From Heterobasidion occidentale (lineage: Eukaryota; Basidiomycota; Agaricomycetes; Russulales; Bondarzewiaceae), in assembly GCA_039111635.1 (NCBI GenBank), contig JBCAQO010000004.1, positions 2,790,001-2,854,000 of the forward strand: a stretch of DNA of 64,000 bases, given 5' to 3'. Below, in pieces: positions 1 to 10,255 of the stretch (its first letter is position 1; every line of letters begins with the position of its first letter). The notes under the pieces were generated by a model. The model saw only the letters and a list, made by a program, of their open reading frames with translations, ran no database searches and was not told the origin of the DNA. The translations under genes were made by a program, and so were the position numbers.

Positions 1-140
1 GTAGAAGTGGATTTCATAGAGGAGCTAAGTTCGAAAGCTCCCGTGAATCCCACATTTGAATCTAAATGGACTGAGCTGACCTCTACCGGTAGAGTATCAA
101 GTTTATGCTGAAGAGACGTTGTCATCGTCGGATATGGCAT
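1..140 (-). CDS. possible partial ORF at left edge
   Basis: A reading frame of about 46 codons opens with ATG at 140 on the minus strand and runs off the left edge. No family is recognised. The plus strand over the same bases is also open until a stop near 110, so strand and coding status are uncertain. Confidence 0.15.
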   Translation of the reverse strand, partial: MPYPTMTTSLQHKLDTLPVEVSSVHLDSNVGFTGAFELSSSMKSTS

Positions 141-685
141 CGCCTTTCAAGCTCCTATTCTCGTTTGAGATCGATACAACCTCAGCTTTGTATTTTGAAT
201 TTGGTTTACCTATTTTTCACGGTATGAGCGTTTGAGCGGCCAAGCCCAGAGAGTATGAAGGAGCTATGAAGGTGAACCGGTGAAGAGCAGCGAACATCTT
301 CGAATTTCAGAATCGACGGAGATCAACGGGCCGGTAGGCGTGAGACTACTGTCCGTGACTTCGTCCCTCAATCATGTGACGATTTCGTGTTGACGCGTTC
401 TACCGCGGAGGTTTTAGACCAGTAAATGTAAGGGTGGTATATTCCTCGAGAGGGCGAACCGGAAGATATCATGATTTTATTTTGTTGTGATAATGGCTTA
501 GAACACAGGGCTCTTCGATACGCATACGAGGCGTTACGATACTTTGTGCATGAATTAAGAGTCGACAACATATGCAAAAAGGATGATTTTCAGTCTTCCG
601 GCGCGGGAAAATAGAGAGGTAGCAGATTTCTTTACATCACATTGAGTTTTAGCATTCGATCATAGGATATGTCCTGAAAAGGTGC
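141..685. other. intergenic, nothing recognised
   Basis: Downstream flank of the macrodomain gene. A 69-codon minus-strand frame at 368-577 has no recognisable motif and looks like chance. No RNA gene or repeat was seen. Confidence 0.5.
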
Positions 686-1779
686 TTACTTATAAGCCTC
701 GTGATCCTCGTCGCTGAACCCGACAAACACAACGCGCTCAAACTGAGATTCCAAATGAAAGATAAGGAGAGGTGAATGGTGAAGAACGTGTCAGACGAAA
801 GTTGATGATTACTTACGTTTATTCCTTCTTCAGAATCCAAGAAAAATCTGACTGCATTCAGTGCAATGTGAGTGGCGCTCATGATAGGGAAGTTGTATAT
901 TCCGGTCGATATAGCGGGGAAGGCCTGCAAGGCAGTTATATTCCCCCAAAAAGGTACCAGCGGTCATGAGAAGAGCGCACAATTTGAGTGAGTGAGTGGT
1001 GAGCAGCAACGTGCAAGCTACGCGTGTAACAGGAAGCCAGCTGGTCACAGACCAGCTGTACTTTAGCGGTTCCTGAATAAATGGGACCGACTGTGTGTAT
1101 AACATGTCGACTAAGGCGATGAAGCATAGGCCTGAATTGATTTGCATTTCAGGTTGACGGTGACGAGGCTCACGCAGGGAGATTGTATCCTCGTGTAATC
1201 TTTGCGTCCCCAGTCTGACAGCCTTTTAGAGTGCGACCTGTACGAACAGATGTGAGCTCTCGTCTTCATGAATAACTCAAACAGATACCGCTGGATTGAT
1301 CAGGGTGGACTAGGCAAACGAGACCGTTGACTCACATTCCTCAAGCAATTGAGGACCCGCAGCCTTATGAATAGCTCCATCACTAGAGGCAACGTGATTT
1401 AGATGACCAGCGCTCTTTCTGGACGAGATGAAGCAAATTACCACCACCACCACCTGCCCAGCTTGATCAGCCAAGCTGAACTTCGGTGTCGAGTCGAACG
1501 TAAATACCTAGAAGGCTCCCGTTTGCCGCATTGACGATTGCATGAACATCCAGTTTTGTGATATCCCCCTGGCTGTAATAAAGACGCATGTGAGCTCGTA
1601 TGAACCAGAGCAGAGATGATCAGTACGCACTAAAGGGATACGCGATTCAAAAGCCTAGCGACGCCAGGAAACCGTTCCTTTGTTGCATTCGCGTTCTTGT
1701 CGTTCAACTTTCTGAGCATGCCACGTTGATACAAATCGCCAATAGTGGGAATTTGCCTAAAACTCAATCCTCGAGACAT
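686..1779 (-). CDS. macrodomain (ADP-ribose-binding) protein
   Basis: About 210 residues in eight exons: 1779-1631, 1572-1508, 1453-1442, 1382-1336, 1237-1174, 1110-981, 924-817, 742-686. Macrodomain landmarks appear in order: QGDITKLDVHAIVNAAN (NAAN motif), a GGGG phosphate loop encoded by a 12-base exon of GGT repeats, DGAIHKAAG, HVIHTVGPIY, FPAISTGIY and a final FERVVFVGFSDED strand. This is the MACROD/POA1-like arrangement. Known members bind ADP-ribose or remove O-acetyl or ADP-ribosyl groups; which activity applies here is inference. The ATG at 1779 begins an N-terminal extension (IPTIGDLYQRG) usual for fungal members. Exon lengths sum to one base short of a multiple of three, and the shortage falls at the exon 3/4 junction inside the glycine loop. 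One extra T before GATGGA would give the canonical GGGVDGAIH, so a sequence error is likely. Confidence 0.85.
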
Positions 1780-2405
1780 GAATGTTGCAAGCCCAGCTCA
1801 ACTGTGCGCCGTGGTGGCAAGAGACAGAGGGTACGCTGGCACAATTCTGGTGACGTCATCTCTTCGTCGTAGATCCAACCTGTGGCCCCTCGAGCGCTTT
1901 GCACAGGCGTGCAATTCACCGGAACCATATGGTATCATGAAGGTCATGTATATGGGTAAAAGTAACAAGTGCGTACAGTAGAGGCGACGTGATGGCTATA
2001 ACGAGAATATTAACCGTTGCGGATAAGGTATGCCTCCCCCCCAAAAAAAAGGAATCGAGTGAACCACATTAGTGACCGCAAGAGGGCGAGCCTGCGAGCT
2101 CCGCAAGTCAAAAAATGTATGGAGAATGAGAAAGAGGTGATGCGGCGAATGCTGATGCGAATGCTGATTAGAGTAGAATGGAATAGCACGGAAAAGCCAG
2201 TGCTCAGTGAAGAGTACAACAGGAATATAAATAGACGACAGCTGCGGTGTTGAGAAAAGTGTACATGGATGCGATGACGATACGATGACAAGACAACTGG
2301 ACAACGAAGAGTGCTAATCCAGATGAGTCAGATCAAGTCTCGCAGGTAGGGAAATACAAACGCTCCGTACTCACCTAGGACAAGGAACGACGTTACGGCT
2401 GATTA
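1780..2405. other. intergenic between two minus-strand genes
   Basis: Upstream region of the macrodomain gene and downstream region of the kinase gene. Short frames at 1996-2304 and 2017-2253 lack conservation signals. Nothing else seen. Confidence 0.5.
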
Positions 2406-4058
2406 CTATGAGCCCATATGGCGGTGGCTACTCCCTCGAGAACTGGCAGAGTACTGCTGTGAGCTAGACCGTGAATGGCGACTACTTGGAACGGGAGAGT
2501 TCGCTCGCGATCGGCCAATAATAGTGCCCTGATGCACGAGCGTGTTGGTTTGTGACTGAATGATAATGGTAGGATCAGAGTCGGCTTCATGGGCGGCGAC
2601 AATCGGCTCGTTGTGGGGATAGTACGACATGCGAGTAGAGGAGTTGAAGTCGTAGATGGTGAACTGTTCTTCGAGCTGCCGTAATTCAGGCGCCATCTTT
2701 TCCGTGTCTGGGTTCGCCTTCCGTTTCTGATGCGTCAGAGGCTTCTCTGCCAGAAGGAACTCGTCAAACTCGTGTGTGACGTCGAAGTTTGGCTTTTGTT
2801 GCTGTAACAATGAAAAGAAAGGCGTGAGCTTGAGAGCCTTTTGGGAGACAAAGACGAAAACACACATCAGGTACGTAGGGCGCGTCGAGCTGCTTTGCTT
2901 CCAGCTTCTCCCAGTTGATGCGTGCGAACCAAGGGTGGTTGTGGATGTCATCGATACTGGGCACAAGGGCGCGGCACCCCAAACGGGTATTCGGGTTCCG
3001 ATCCAGCAGCTGAAACGTGAAGGGTGAGTGACATGATACAAAGGCGTGGAGCCAGGGCGCCTTACCCCCAAAATAGCATCGCAGCCCTCGTTGCTGACAG
3101 GCTGCACGCCCTCGCGGGCAGGAGGAACTTTGATAGGGTGGCTCGTGATGCTCTCCCGCATCCTATCCGCGGTCTTGCCGTGGAACGGGCGTTTATGCCA
3201 AAGTAGCTCATGGGCACAGACACCCAAACTCCACCAATCTATGTGCCATGTATAGCCAGTGCGGGCTGTGTGGACGACTTCGGGTGCCATATATGCCATA
3301 GATCCCGCGACTGATGTATGAAGACGTCGTTCTGAATAGTGGATGGCAACGTTGAAATCAGTCAGATGGGCGTGTCCTGATGCATCAAGAAGAATGTTGT
3401 CAGGCTTGATGTCCCTGCATCAAGTCAAATGAGGAACAGCATTCTATGCATGGAACTGCCAAATCTACCTGTGAATAATGCGCTGCTTGTGGAGGTAGGC
3501 GAGCCCACAGGACAACTCGGCAATCCAGAAGCGTACAGTCCTCTCAGGGAAAGATCCTTTCATGTTGAGGTGAACTACGAGCATTTACCGTTGATAAAAA
3601 TGGTGCACCGGTTGACTGTGTACGCACATCGTAGGTCACCACCATACATGAGATCCAGTGCGAAGAAGCAATTGTCATCGTCTTGAAATGCATAACGTAG
3701 GTTGACGATGAAAGGATGATCAATCTGTGATTGCATTTGAGTTCAAGCACCCTGATATCAACAATGGTTGACCTGAGACATACCTCCTCGAGGAGCCGTC
3801 GCTCTTGAATGATGTTGGCGACAGCCTTTTGTCTTATGCATTGCTGCTTGTTGATATACTTCAGAGCATAGAATTTCTTGGTCCGCTTGTGTTCAACAAC
3901 TCGGACCTAGTCAAGGCCTTAGAAATTCGGTCGGAGTGGGCGAAACAATAAACGCGTACCTTTCCAAACGCGCCCTTGCCAATGGCTCGATGAAGATCGA
4001 AGTGATACAAGTTGACTGCGCCATCGAAATCAATAGGTTCGGAAAAGCAGCAGCCCAT
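2406..4058 (-). CDS. YANK/STK32-like AGC-family serine/threonine kinase
   Basis: Seven exons (4058-3960, 3906-3784, 3724-3628, 3574-3469, 3414-3066, 3009-2866, 2801-2406) give an intact 437-residue protein. It starts MGCCFSEPIDFDG; Gly2 with Cys3-Cys4 suggests N-myristoylation plus palmitoylation and hence membrane attachment. Kinase motifs in order are GKGAFGKV (glycine loop), FYALKYINK (ATP lysine), HRDIKPDN (catalytic loop, split by an intron after HR), DFN in place of DFG, APEV, and WHIDWWSLGV. DFN is normal for YANK/STK32 kinases and does not imply inactivity. The C-terminal tail is rich in Ser and Gly (near SRHSRSSSQQ) and probably disordered. Substrates are unknown. It is divergent from the channel gene, 455 bases away. 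Confidence 0.93.
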
Positions 4059-4513
4059 AATTCATCCGCCGGCGAGAGGGTTGGTGACGCTCAGTCGTGC
4101 GACGGGTTTAAAAGGAAGTGACAGCCACTGCCACACCGCCCGGCAGGGACATTGTACTCGACAAGGCAGGTCCTTGATCGCGGTTCTTGCCGCGTGGTCA
4201 CCATTTCACAATAAGAAAGGTCCCGTAGCGCTCTAGATGACGACGGAAGCGCCTTTGGAGCTCCTTGGCGACTCAGCAGCGCGGTACGAGACAATAACAG
4301 AGAAGAACGGGAGTGGAAGCCGGGGAACCTATTTACTCCGTTGGTGGGAGTTCGGAATGTATCGCGCTAGTCCTCCTCGGTGTGGGACATGGACCCCGGA
4401 GCCCCCTTTTTGGACCTGCACGGACCCCATCAGACCCTTCCCAAACCATCCCCGTCAGCGGCTGAGCCGCCATACACGAGACAGCCTCAGTGCCAACAGG
4501 CAGGCAAATCGCT
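4059..4513. promoter_or_regulatory. divergent intergenic region, kinase / YVC1-like channel
   Basis: A 455-base gap between the two start codons must hold both promoters. I see no clear TATA box. Open frames here (for example 4237-4704) run into the channel's first exon and lack conservation. Confidence 0.4.
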
Positions 4514-7500
4514 ATGGATCCCGAACAGCAGGACGCACCATTCCTTGCTCATACTCAGGAATATCTGTCCTCTGTCAAGGTCTTTCCCCTCATTTATCAT
4601 TTGAAGAAAGACGTCACTGTAAGTCTGTCGTGTTCCCAAATCAACTCTGTCTTTCTCATCAACTATCGGGACCGTTTCGGGGCCGCGCAGAAAGACATAG
4701 GTGAGCTTGGAATATTCATACCGAACGTTATCGTGGATTGCGTGTTAACTTTCTTCAGATAGCGCTCTGAGCTGGGAGTTCGTCTATCCCGCCTCTATTG
4801 TCTCGCTGCTTACGGGCTTACTTCTTTATCCAACGAGACAGGCAGCTGACCGCATCTGATATCAACTTTGCGATCGTTCGCCCTCTCGTCTTCAAGTACG
4901 CCCGTTTGAAAAACCCTGCTATTGTCTACGCATGTCTAGTAGTGCGTTCCCACTTCCTTTCGGCTGCCGAAGATGACCTGGCATATTCCGGCGTGAGCCT
5001 TTCGCGGGCTAGTCTCTGTGAGATCTTGGCCATGAAGCTGGTCAGCCACTTCGCAAGCAACCGGTTACAGCTGGTATCCGTGTTGACCGCAAGTTGGAGC
5101 CCGCTAACAGGCGCGCCGAACGATGTTGTCAACGAGGTCCAAAGCTTGTTGGGAGGCGAGGCCGAGGATATCGACGACCCTCAATCCGCTCTTGAAGTCC
5201 GTACGGCCTATACGGACCATGGTAGCTCGAGGAACTACTTACATGGTCTTTAGATGGCTATAGCGACCCGCGCCAAGGCGTTCGTGTCTTCGCCCATCGT
5301 TCAGACCGTAGTCAACGACATTTATGCAGGTCATGTGGTGTATTCCGTAGCTGCAAATAGGTCCATCGTTGCAGACAACTACAAACAACGTGCGATCGAA
5401 ATCTACGACAGTCGCAATGCTTCTTGGCTCAATCACTATCGGTACATCCTTCTGTGTGTGCCGCGTCATGATGTCACCGAACCCCAGTTTTCTTTAGCCT
5501 GCGCGTCCCAAAATATGGTGCTATCCTCGAATTTCTCAACTTCGCGCTGCTTTTCGTTACCTTCGTTCTGTGTCTCTCGCGTACGTATATGGTGATATCA
5601 CTTGGACTCACCGGGTCTTAAGCGTGATTGCAGATCAAGATGTAGAGACTTTACATCCTTTTGAGATCGTTTTTGTGTTGTTCGCAGCCGCATTTGCATT
5701 GGAAGAATATACTGCCTCAAAGGAGCATGGTTGGGAAAGTGAGTACGATTCCTTCAGGCGTTATTCCCGAGGCTTATGCACTATATATCACAGTCTACAT
5801 CGCCAATGTGAGATTCGTGACGCTGTGCCGCTGGTCTTATGGGCTCATCAATGGCTACAGATGTGGAATGTTTTTGACACAGCCTTCGTACTTATATTTT
5901 TGCTTTTTGTCGTCATGAGAATTCGGGGTTTGGTGTTTGATGATCGTGAGTATCTGTAGCTTGAGTTGTTAGCCATTTTGAGATCACTCATGACCGTCAT
6001 TAGAATCTTCGTCCGAGCTGGGTTTTGATATCCTGGCTTGTGGAGCATGCATCCTTTTCCCTCGGTAAAGCCTTCCGATCTTCTCCGTACTGCCTACCTG
6101 ATCGCCAAAAACAGGCTAGCATTCTTCCTAGTATCGAACAATGTCGTTGTTCTGTAAATATCTTCCCTTTTCATGTTGAAAGTCAAGCTGATACACTATG
6201 TCACCAGCGCTCTCCGCGGTATGATTGCAGAGTTCATATTTTTCATGGGTATTGCCGCGATCTGCTTCTCCGGCTTGCTCTTTACACTCTGGACGCTCTC
6301 GCCACCAGAAAGTCACTGGACTGTCAAGTCTATCGCGTGGCTCATGGTACAGATCTGGTTTGGCAACACATATCTGTCGTTTGGTCAAGCGGCATCGTTC
6401 CATCCATTCTTTGGTCCAATCTTGATGACAGGCTTCGCAGCATTGAGTAACACGTTGCTTCTGACCAGTAAGTGTATTTTGAATACAAGTCCTACAGATG
6501 CTTGACGCGTAAATTAGTCTTGATCTCCATCTTGTCGAACACCTTCGCTAGAATTGACGCTGTGAGTGTCTCCATGTAGTTCATTGAAGCTCTTCGCGCA
6601 TAAATATACTCACATGTTTTAGAATGCCAACCAGGAGGTTTGTCTTCATTTCTAACAGCCGTAAAATCGTTAAATGAGTTGATCTACTCAGTATTTGTTT
6701 CAATTCACGATCACGACGCTTGAAGGGTAATCAATATAATGTATCATTGATATACTACCTCTCTGATGACTTCTACAGTGTAAAATCCGACGCCCTTTTC
6801 AGCTACCAGCCCCCATTCAACCTATTAGCTTTTGCCATTCTTTGGCCGGCCAGTTTCTTCTTGTCACCGCGGTCTCTGCATTCTGCCAATGTTTTCTTGA
6901 CCCGCCTGACCGTACGTCCTTTATGCTTCGAGCCCCTATCAGACATGGGTCTCATGATAACAGTCTTTTCCTATATTGATCGTAATCGCGCTCTATGAGC
7001 GATTCCTCTACGCACCCCACTCTTCTGTGTTGAAACTACCCAAGCAGCGGCTCAATCGATGTACAATTCCCTTCCTAGGGTATTCAAGGCAATCCCGATC
7101 CTTGAAGCCATCATGGGGACCAATGCGGATGATATTTATGAGGCCATCTTCGATGTACACATGGATCTTGCCGAGGAAGATGTTGGCCTATTCTCTGATC
7201 AAGAAGATGACCACAACGGCTTGCGCAGTTGGACAAGCAGGGAGAACGGCGCGAAAGGCACGCATACACCTCCAACGTCAGGGGGAGGCACGATTCCTAC
7301 CATTCATACGCCGGACCGTGCAGGGGTTGGGAGAGGTCGTCGTCCTGCGAGTCTCCCACGGCCGGGAGCACAGTCGCCTCATGGCTCTCCTCGCGCGCGC
7401 AAGCGAAGCTTGCAGCCCAGACCTTCGCTGTCCGGGCCGCTGCATTCTGGCGCAGCCGAGGTACCCACCCTAGGCCCTCGAAGCCCGCTCTCACGCCTAT

Positions 7501-7754
7501 TCGGGAGACGTGCAGGAGAGTCTGATTTCGCGGCTGCAGGTGGAGTGGATAAGCTCGATAAGGTTGAAGAGGGCGTCAAAAGGGTACAGGAGCTGTTGGA
7601 AGATGCGCGAGGGTTGCCGGTGGCTCAGTTGAAGCAAGAGATGAAAGAATTGCAGGAGTGGCAGGCAAGGATTGAAGGACTATTGATGATGCTGACACGC
7701 GGGATGAGGAACGAGGTCAGTACATCGCATCCCTCAAGGCATGATACTATTTGA
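4514..7754 (+). CDS. yvc1: YVC1-type vacuolar TRP cation channel
   Basis: About 17 exons, including tiny ones at 4691-4700, 5794-5807 and 6623-6637. The order matches fungal Yvc1: cytosolic N-terminal region (LTASDINFAIVRPLVFKYA, DDPQSALEMAI), then hydrophobic segments (KYGAILEFLNFALLFVTF; HPFEIVFVLFAAAFALEE; MWNVFDTAFVLIFLLFVV; GFDILACGACILFPR; MIAEFIFFMGIAAICFSG), a pore region near MVQIWFGNTYLSFGQA, a last helix (MTGFAALSNTLLLTILISIL) and a long acidic Ser/Pro-rich tail with a short coiled coil near the end. Yeast Yvc1 releases calcium from the vacuole on osmotic shock. Exons up to 6911 join in frame. The last exon (6964-7754) changes frame near 7026-7032, between YERFL and the conserved NSLPR region, consistent with one missing base (TT for TTT). 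The tail is Ser/Arg-rich and likely regulatory. Confidence 0.9.
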
Positions 7755-8419
7755 TCTGCTGTCGTGGCACTGTATCATACTGTGTGAGTCATGGATGTTC
7801 TTGTCACTCTGCGGTGTATTCACATGTTGAGTGCTGACGCCACATACTGTAGATTGTAGGCATCGGACTCAATTTCAGTTTGATCCCTGTCTGGCTTGGA
7901 ATCTTCCAATAAAGTGTCATCGGACATGTGAATATTGTCCTCTCCATTCTAGGATCATATAGGTGCCACACTCAATGCTGACTCGTGCCCCTCCGTTCTA
8001 CTGACCGTCATGGAAGCCCTGCAATGTACTCTTGCCAGTATCTTCATCATACTCTCCCCAATGAACTCATCCATGCGTAGCCGAATAATTCTCTCAGCAT
8101 AGTTTTCACATGCATATGGACGAACATCACGCATATTCTGTCTCGACTCTCATCCGACTCGGCAGACTTGACAGTTTCCATGACTTAAGGCGAGCCGGGC
8201 CAACATTCCCTCCAGTGGGATCGTCCCTCGGCTGCCGCACAGATCATTCGATGTCTGTTGTTGCAGCATCAACCACTCCGATATAACGAAACACGCATTC
8301 AACTGTCTTCCGGTCTTTCAATGTACTGTGATTTCGTGCACATCAGCATGGTTCATTCCTCCTCAAATCCATAAATACCTTAGCCTGCTTGCCTCGCACT
8401 CTCAGGCTCTCCCTCTCGC
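7755..8419. other. intergenic with likely promoter of the 8.4-kb gene
   Basis: No conserved reading frame. An ATAAATA element at 8371-8377 lies 43-49 bases before the next start codon and may act as a TATA box. Confidence 0.45.
8371..8377 (+). promoter_or_regulatory. TATA-like element
   Basis: ATAAATA, 43-49 bases upstream of the ATG at 8420; close for a transcription-initiation TATA box unless the 5' leader is very short. Confidence 0.3.
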
Positions 8420-9723
8420 ATGCATCGTCTCCCTGGCCTGGACCTTGATATTCAGAGAGGATTGGATAATATCCACGACACCGTCCACGGAGACCTTGCT
8501 GCATTGAACCCTCTCCATCTTTCTCGCACCCCTAGTACTTCCGGTCAAAGCATCAACGGGAAAGGGAACGGTGCAGCTTCTCTGAAATCCCTGAAGTCAA
8601 AGCTTTCTCTTCCGGAGATAACGCATACACCTGTAGGCTTTTGTTGCTTCTTTCTTGGAAACGCCTGTGAACATTAATTTGCATTCCTTTCATGCTGTCT
8701 TCGTGGATAAATAGGACATTGTCCCTCCCGTCACTTCAGTTGTGCCAACTCCCGCCATCTCGACGCCTGACATTACTAGTCAACCTGAACGCTTCATCAA
8801 GCTCCCTCGAGAACTTCAGCTCCCAAAAATTGCTGCCATGCAAGGACAGGTATATCGCCACTCTCATTGAGCTGTACGCAGGCTGATGATTCCCTGCGTG
8901 GTGGTTTAGGACTCAGCGAATCTCCATGCACCCTCCACTCCTCCCTACGGGTTCCCCCCCCACCTCAGAATGCCCGAAATACCTCTTCCAGACCCGCGTG
9001 TTCTTTTTGAACACGACAAGCCCAAGGAAACTAGAGTCTCTAATTTTGCGGATCAATTCAAGGAATTCTTCGATCGCATTCGATGGCTCCTCTTCCTTCC
9101 CTTAAGCTGGTTCCTCACGTTTTCCCATGCGGCGGTTTCTATCGCCATCCAGATTTGGGTGCGTTCCTTGAACCTCTTGCGATCGACAGTTTATATTGAG
9201 GATCCGTAACGGGTATATAGACCTTCCCTGCCTGGCTCGCGATTGACATCTACGAGCGGAAAATCCGTACCCAATTTCCTTGGTTGCCCTCGGTGTGGGG
9301 ATCTTTGTATGCCTTGTTCCCAAACGGGATTTCTTTCCCCAAACTTCCTCTTCCCAACCTTTTCGGCAACGCTTTGTTCGGACGGCCAGACGGAAACATT
9401 CCGAGCATGGAAATCGACTTGGCTTCGATTAGGAATGGTGGCAATGTGTTTACTGCGGCTGCTAGTACGTTGAATGGAAACGCCGCCGGCGCAGGACATA
9501 TGCAGGAGCAAATGAAGCAACTGGAGAGTGTCCTTCAAGGTGTCAAGGAAATGCCCGTTCAAGGGCTCCATGGAGGTATCAAGGAACTTCAGGCGAGTGT
9601 TGTGTCGTTTAGAATCTCATACATCTGTTGACGATGAAGCACTTTACCGCTGACGGCACACAGGACAGTCAGGCGAGAATCGAGAATTTGTTGAATTCGT
9701 TGACAAACGGGCTAGGGAAATAA
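8420..9723 (+). CDS. unrecognised protein with hydrophobic segment
   Basis: Five exons (8420-8632, 8715-8849, 8882-9158, 9221-9592, 9664-9723) encode about 351 residues if one extra C in the eight-C run at 8954-8961 is ignored; read literally, exon 3 shifts frame there. Features seen: a polar Ser-rich N-terminus (MHRLPGLDLDIQRGLDN), a proline-rich stretch, FADQFKEFFDRIRWLLF followed by a ~25-residue hydrophobic segment (LPLSWFLTFSHAAVSIAIQIW), IDIYERKIRTQFPWLPSVWG, an LPNLFGNALFGRPDGN turn, and a C-terminal amphipathic stretch (MQEQMKQLESVLQGVKEM) that may form a coiled coil. The last intron starts with GC (CAG then GCGAGT) and ends with AG. I do not recognise the family. One membrane anchor plus a cytosolic coiled coil is a fair reading. 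Confidence 0.68.
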
Positions 9724-10255
9724 GGTCTTCATTGTGCTTAGTCCTGAATCTGTGTCCTGCTTAGTGTATAGATCTCATCCCTCTGTCCATAGCTCCGATC
9801 TTTCCATCTGAGTCCTGCCCATCACCCGCCGCTCCTTTTGACAAATTTGACTCGAAGATCGATAATAAGCATTCCATTCATCCTTTCCTCCAAATAGTGT
9901 ATAAGCACCCTCCAACATTCCTCGGCTGCGACATGTATATTCCATTCCGTTATTGAACTTTGAGCTCCCCTGATTGTTCATCGCTTTCCCTTCTCACTGT
10001 AAATGATCCCGAGGTACCATATCCGCGGGAGAGCGTTGTTCTGAGTATGCATAGACAACTTAGTCAATTTGCAAAAAAGGTGAGATATAATTATTTCGGC
10101 TCCGCGCTACTCATTGAACAAAGACACCTTCCATAAAGGGCGCTCATGAAGGCATCGGCTTTGATAAATGTCCGTGTAATCATTGGAAAACTCCAAAAAT
10201 TAAGTCGAAAATTGGGAAGGAAGTTCGTACTACTTTCACTGCACCATACACAAAA
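9724..10255. other. intergenic, nothing recognised
   Basis: Short minus-strand frames at 9775-9981 and 10091-10297 have no conservation. Presumably the 3' end of the preceding gene and the promoter of the paladin-like gene. Confidence 0.45.

Noticed and set aside
7059..7754. Separate 231-residue gene
   Set aside because: It is the cytosolic tail of the YVC1-type channel, detached only by an apparent frame error.
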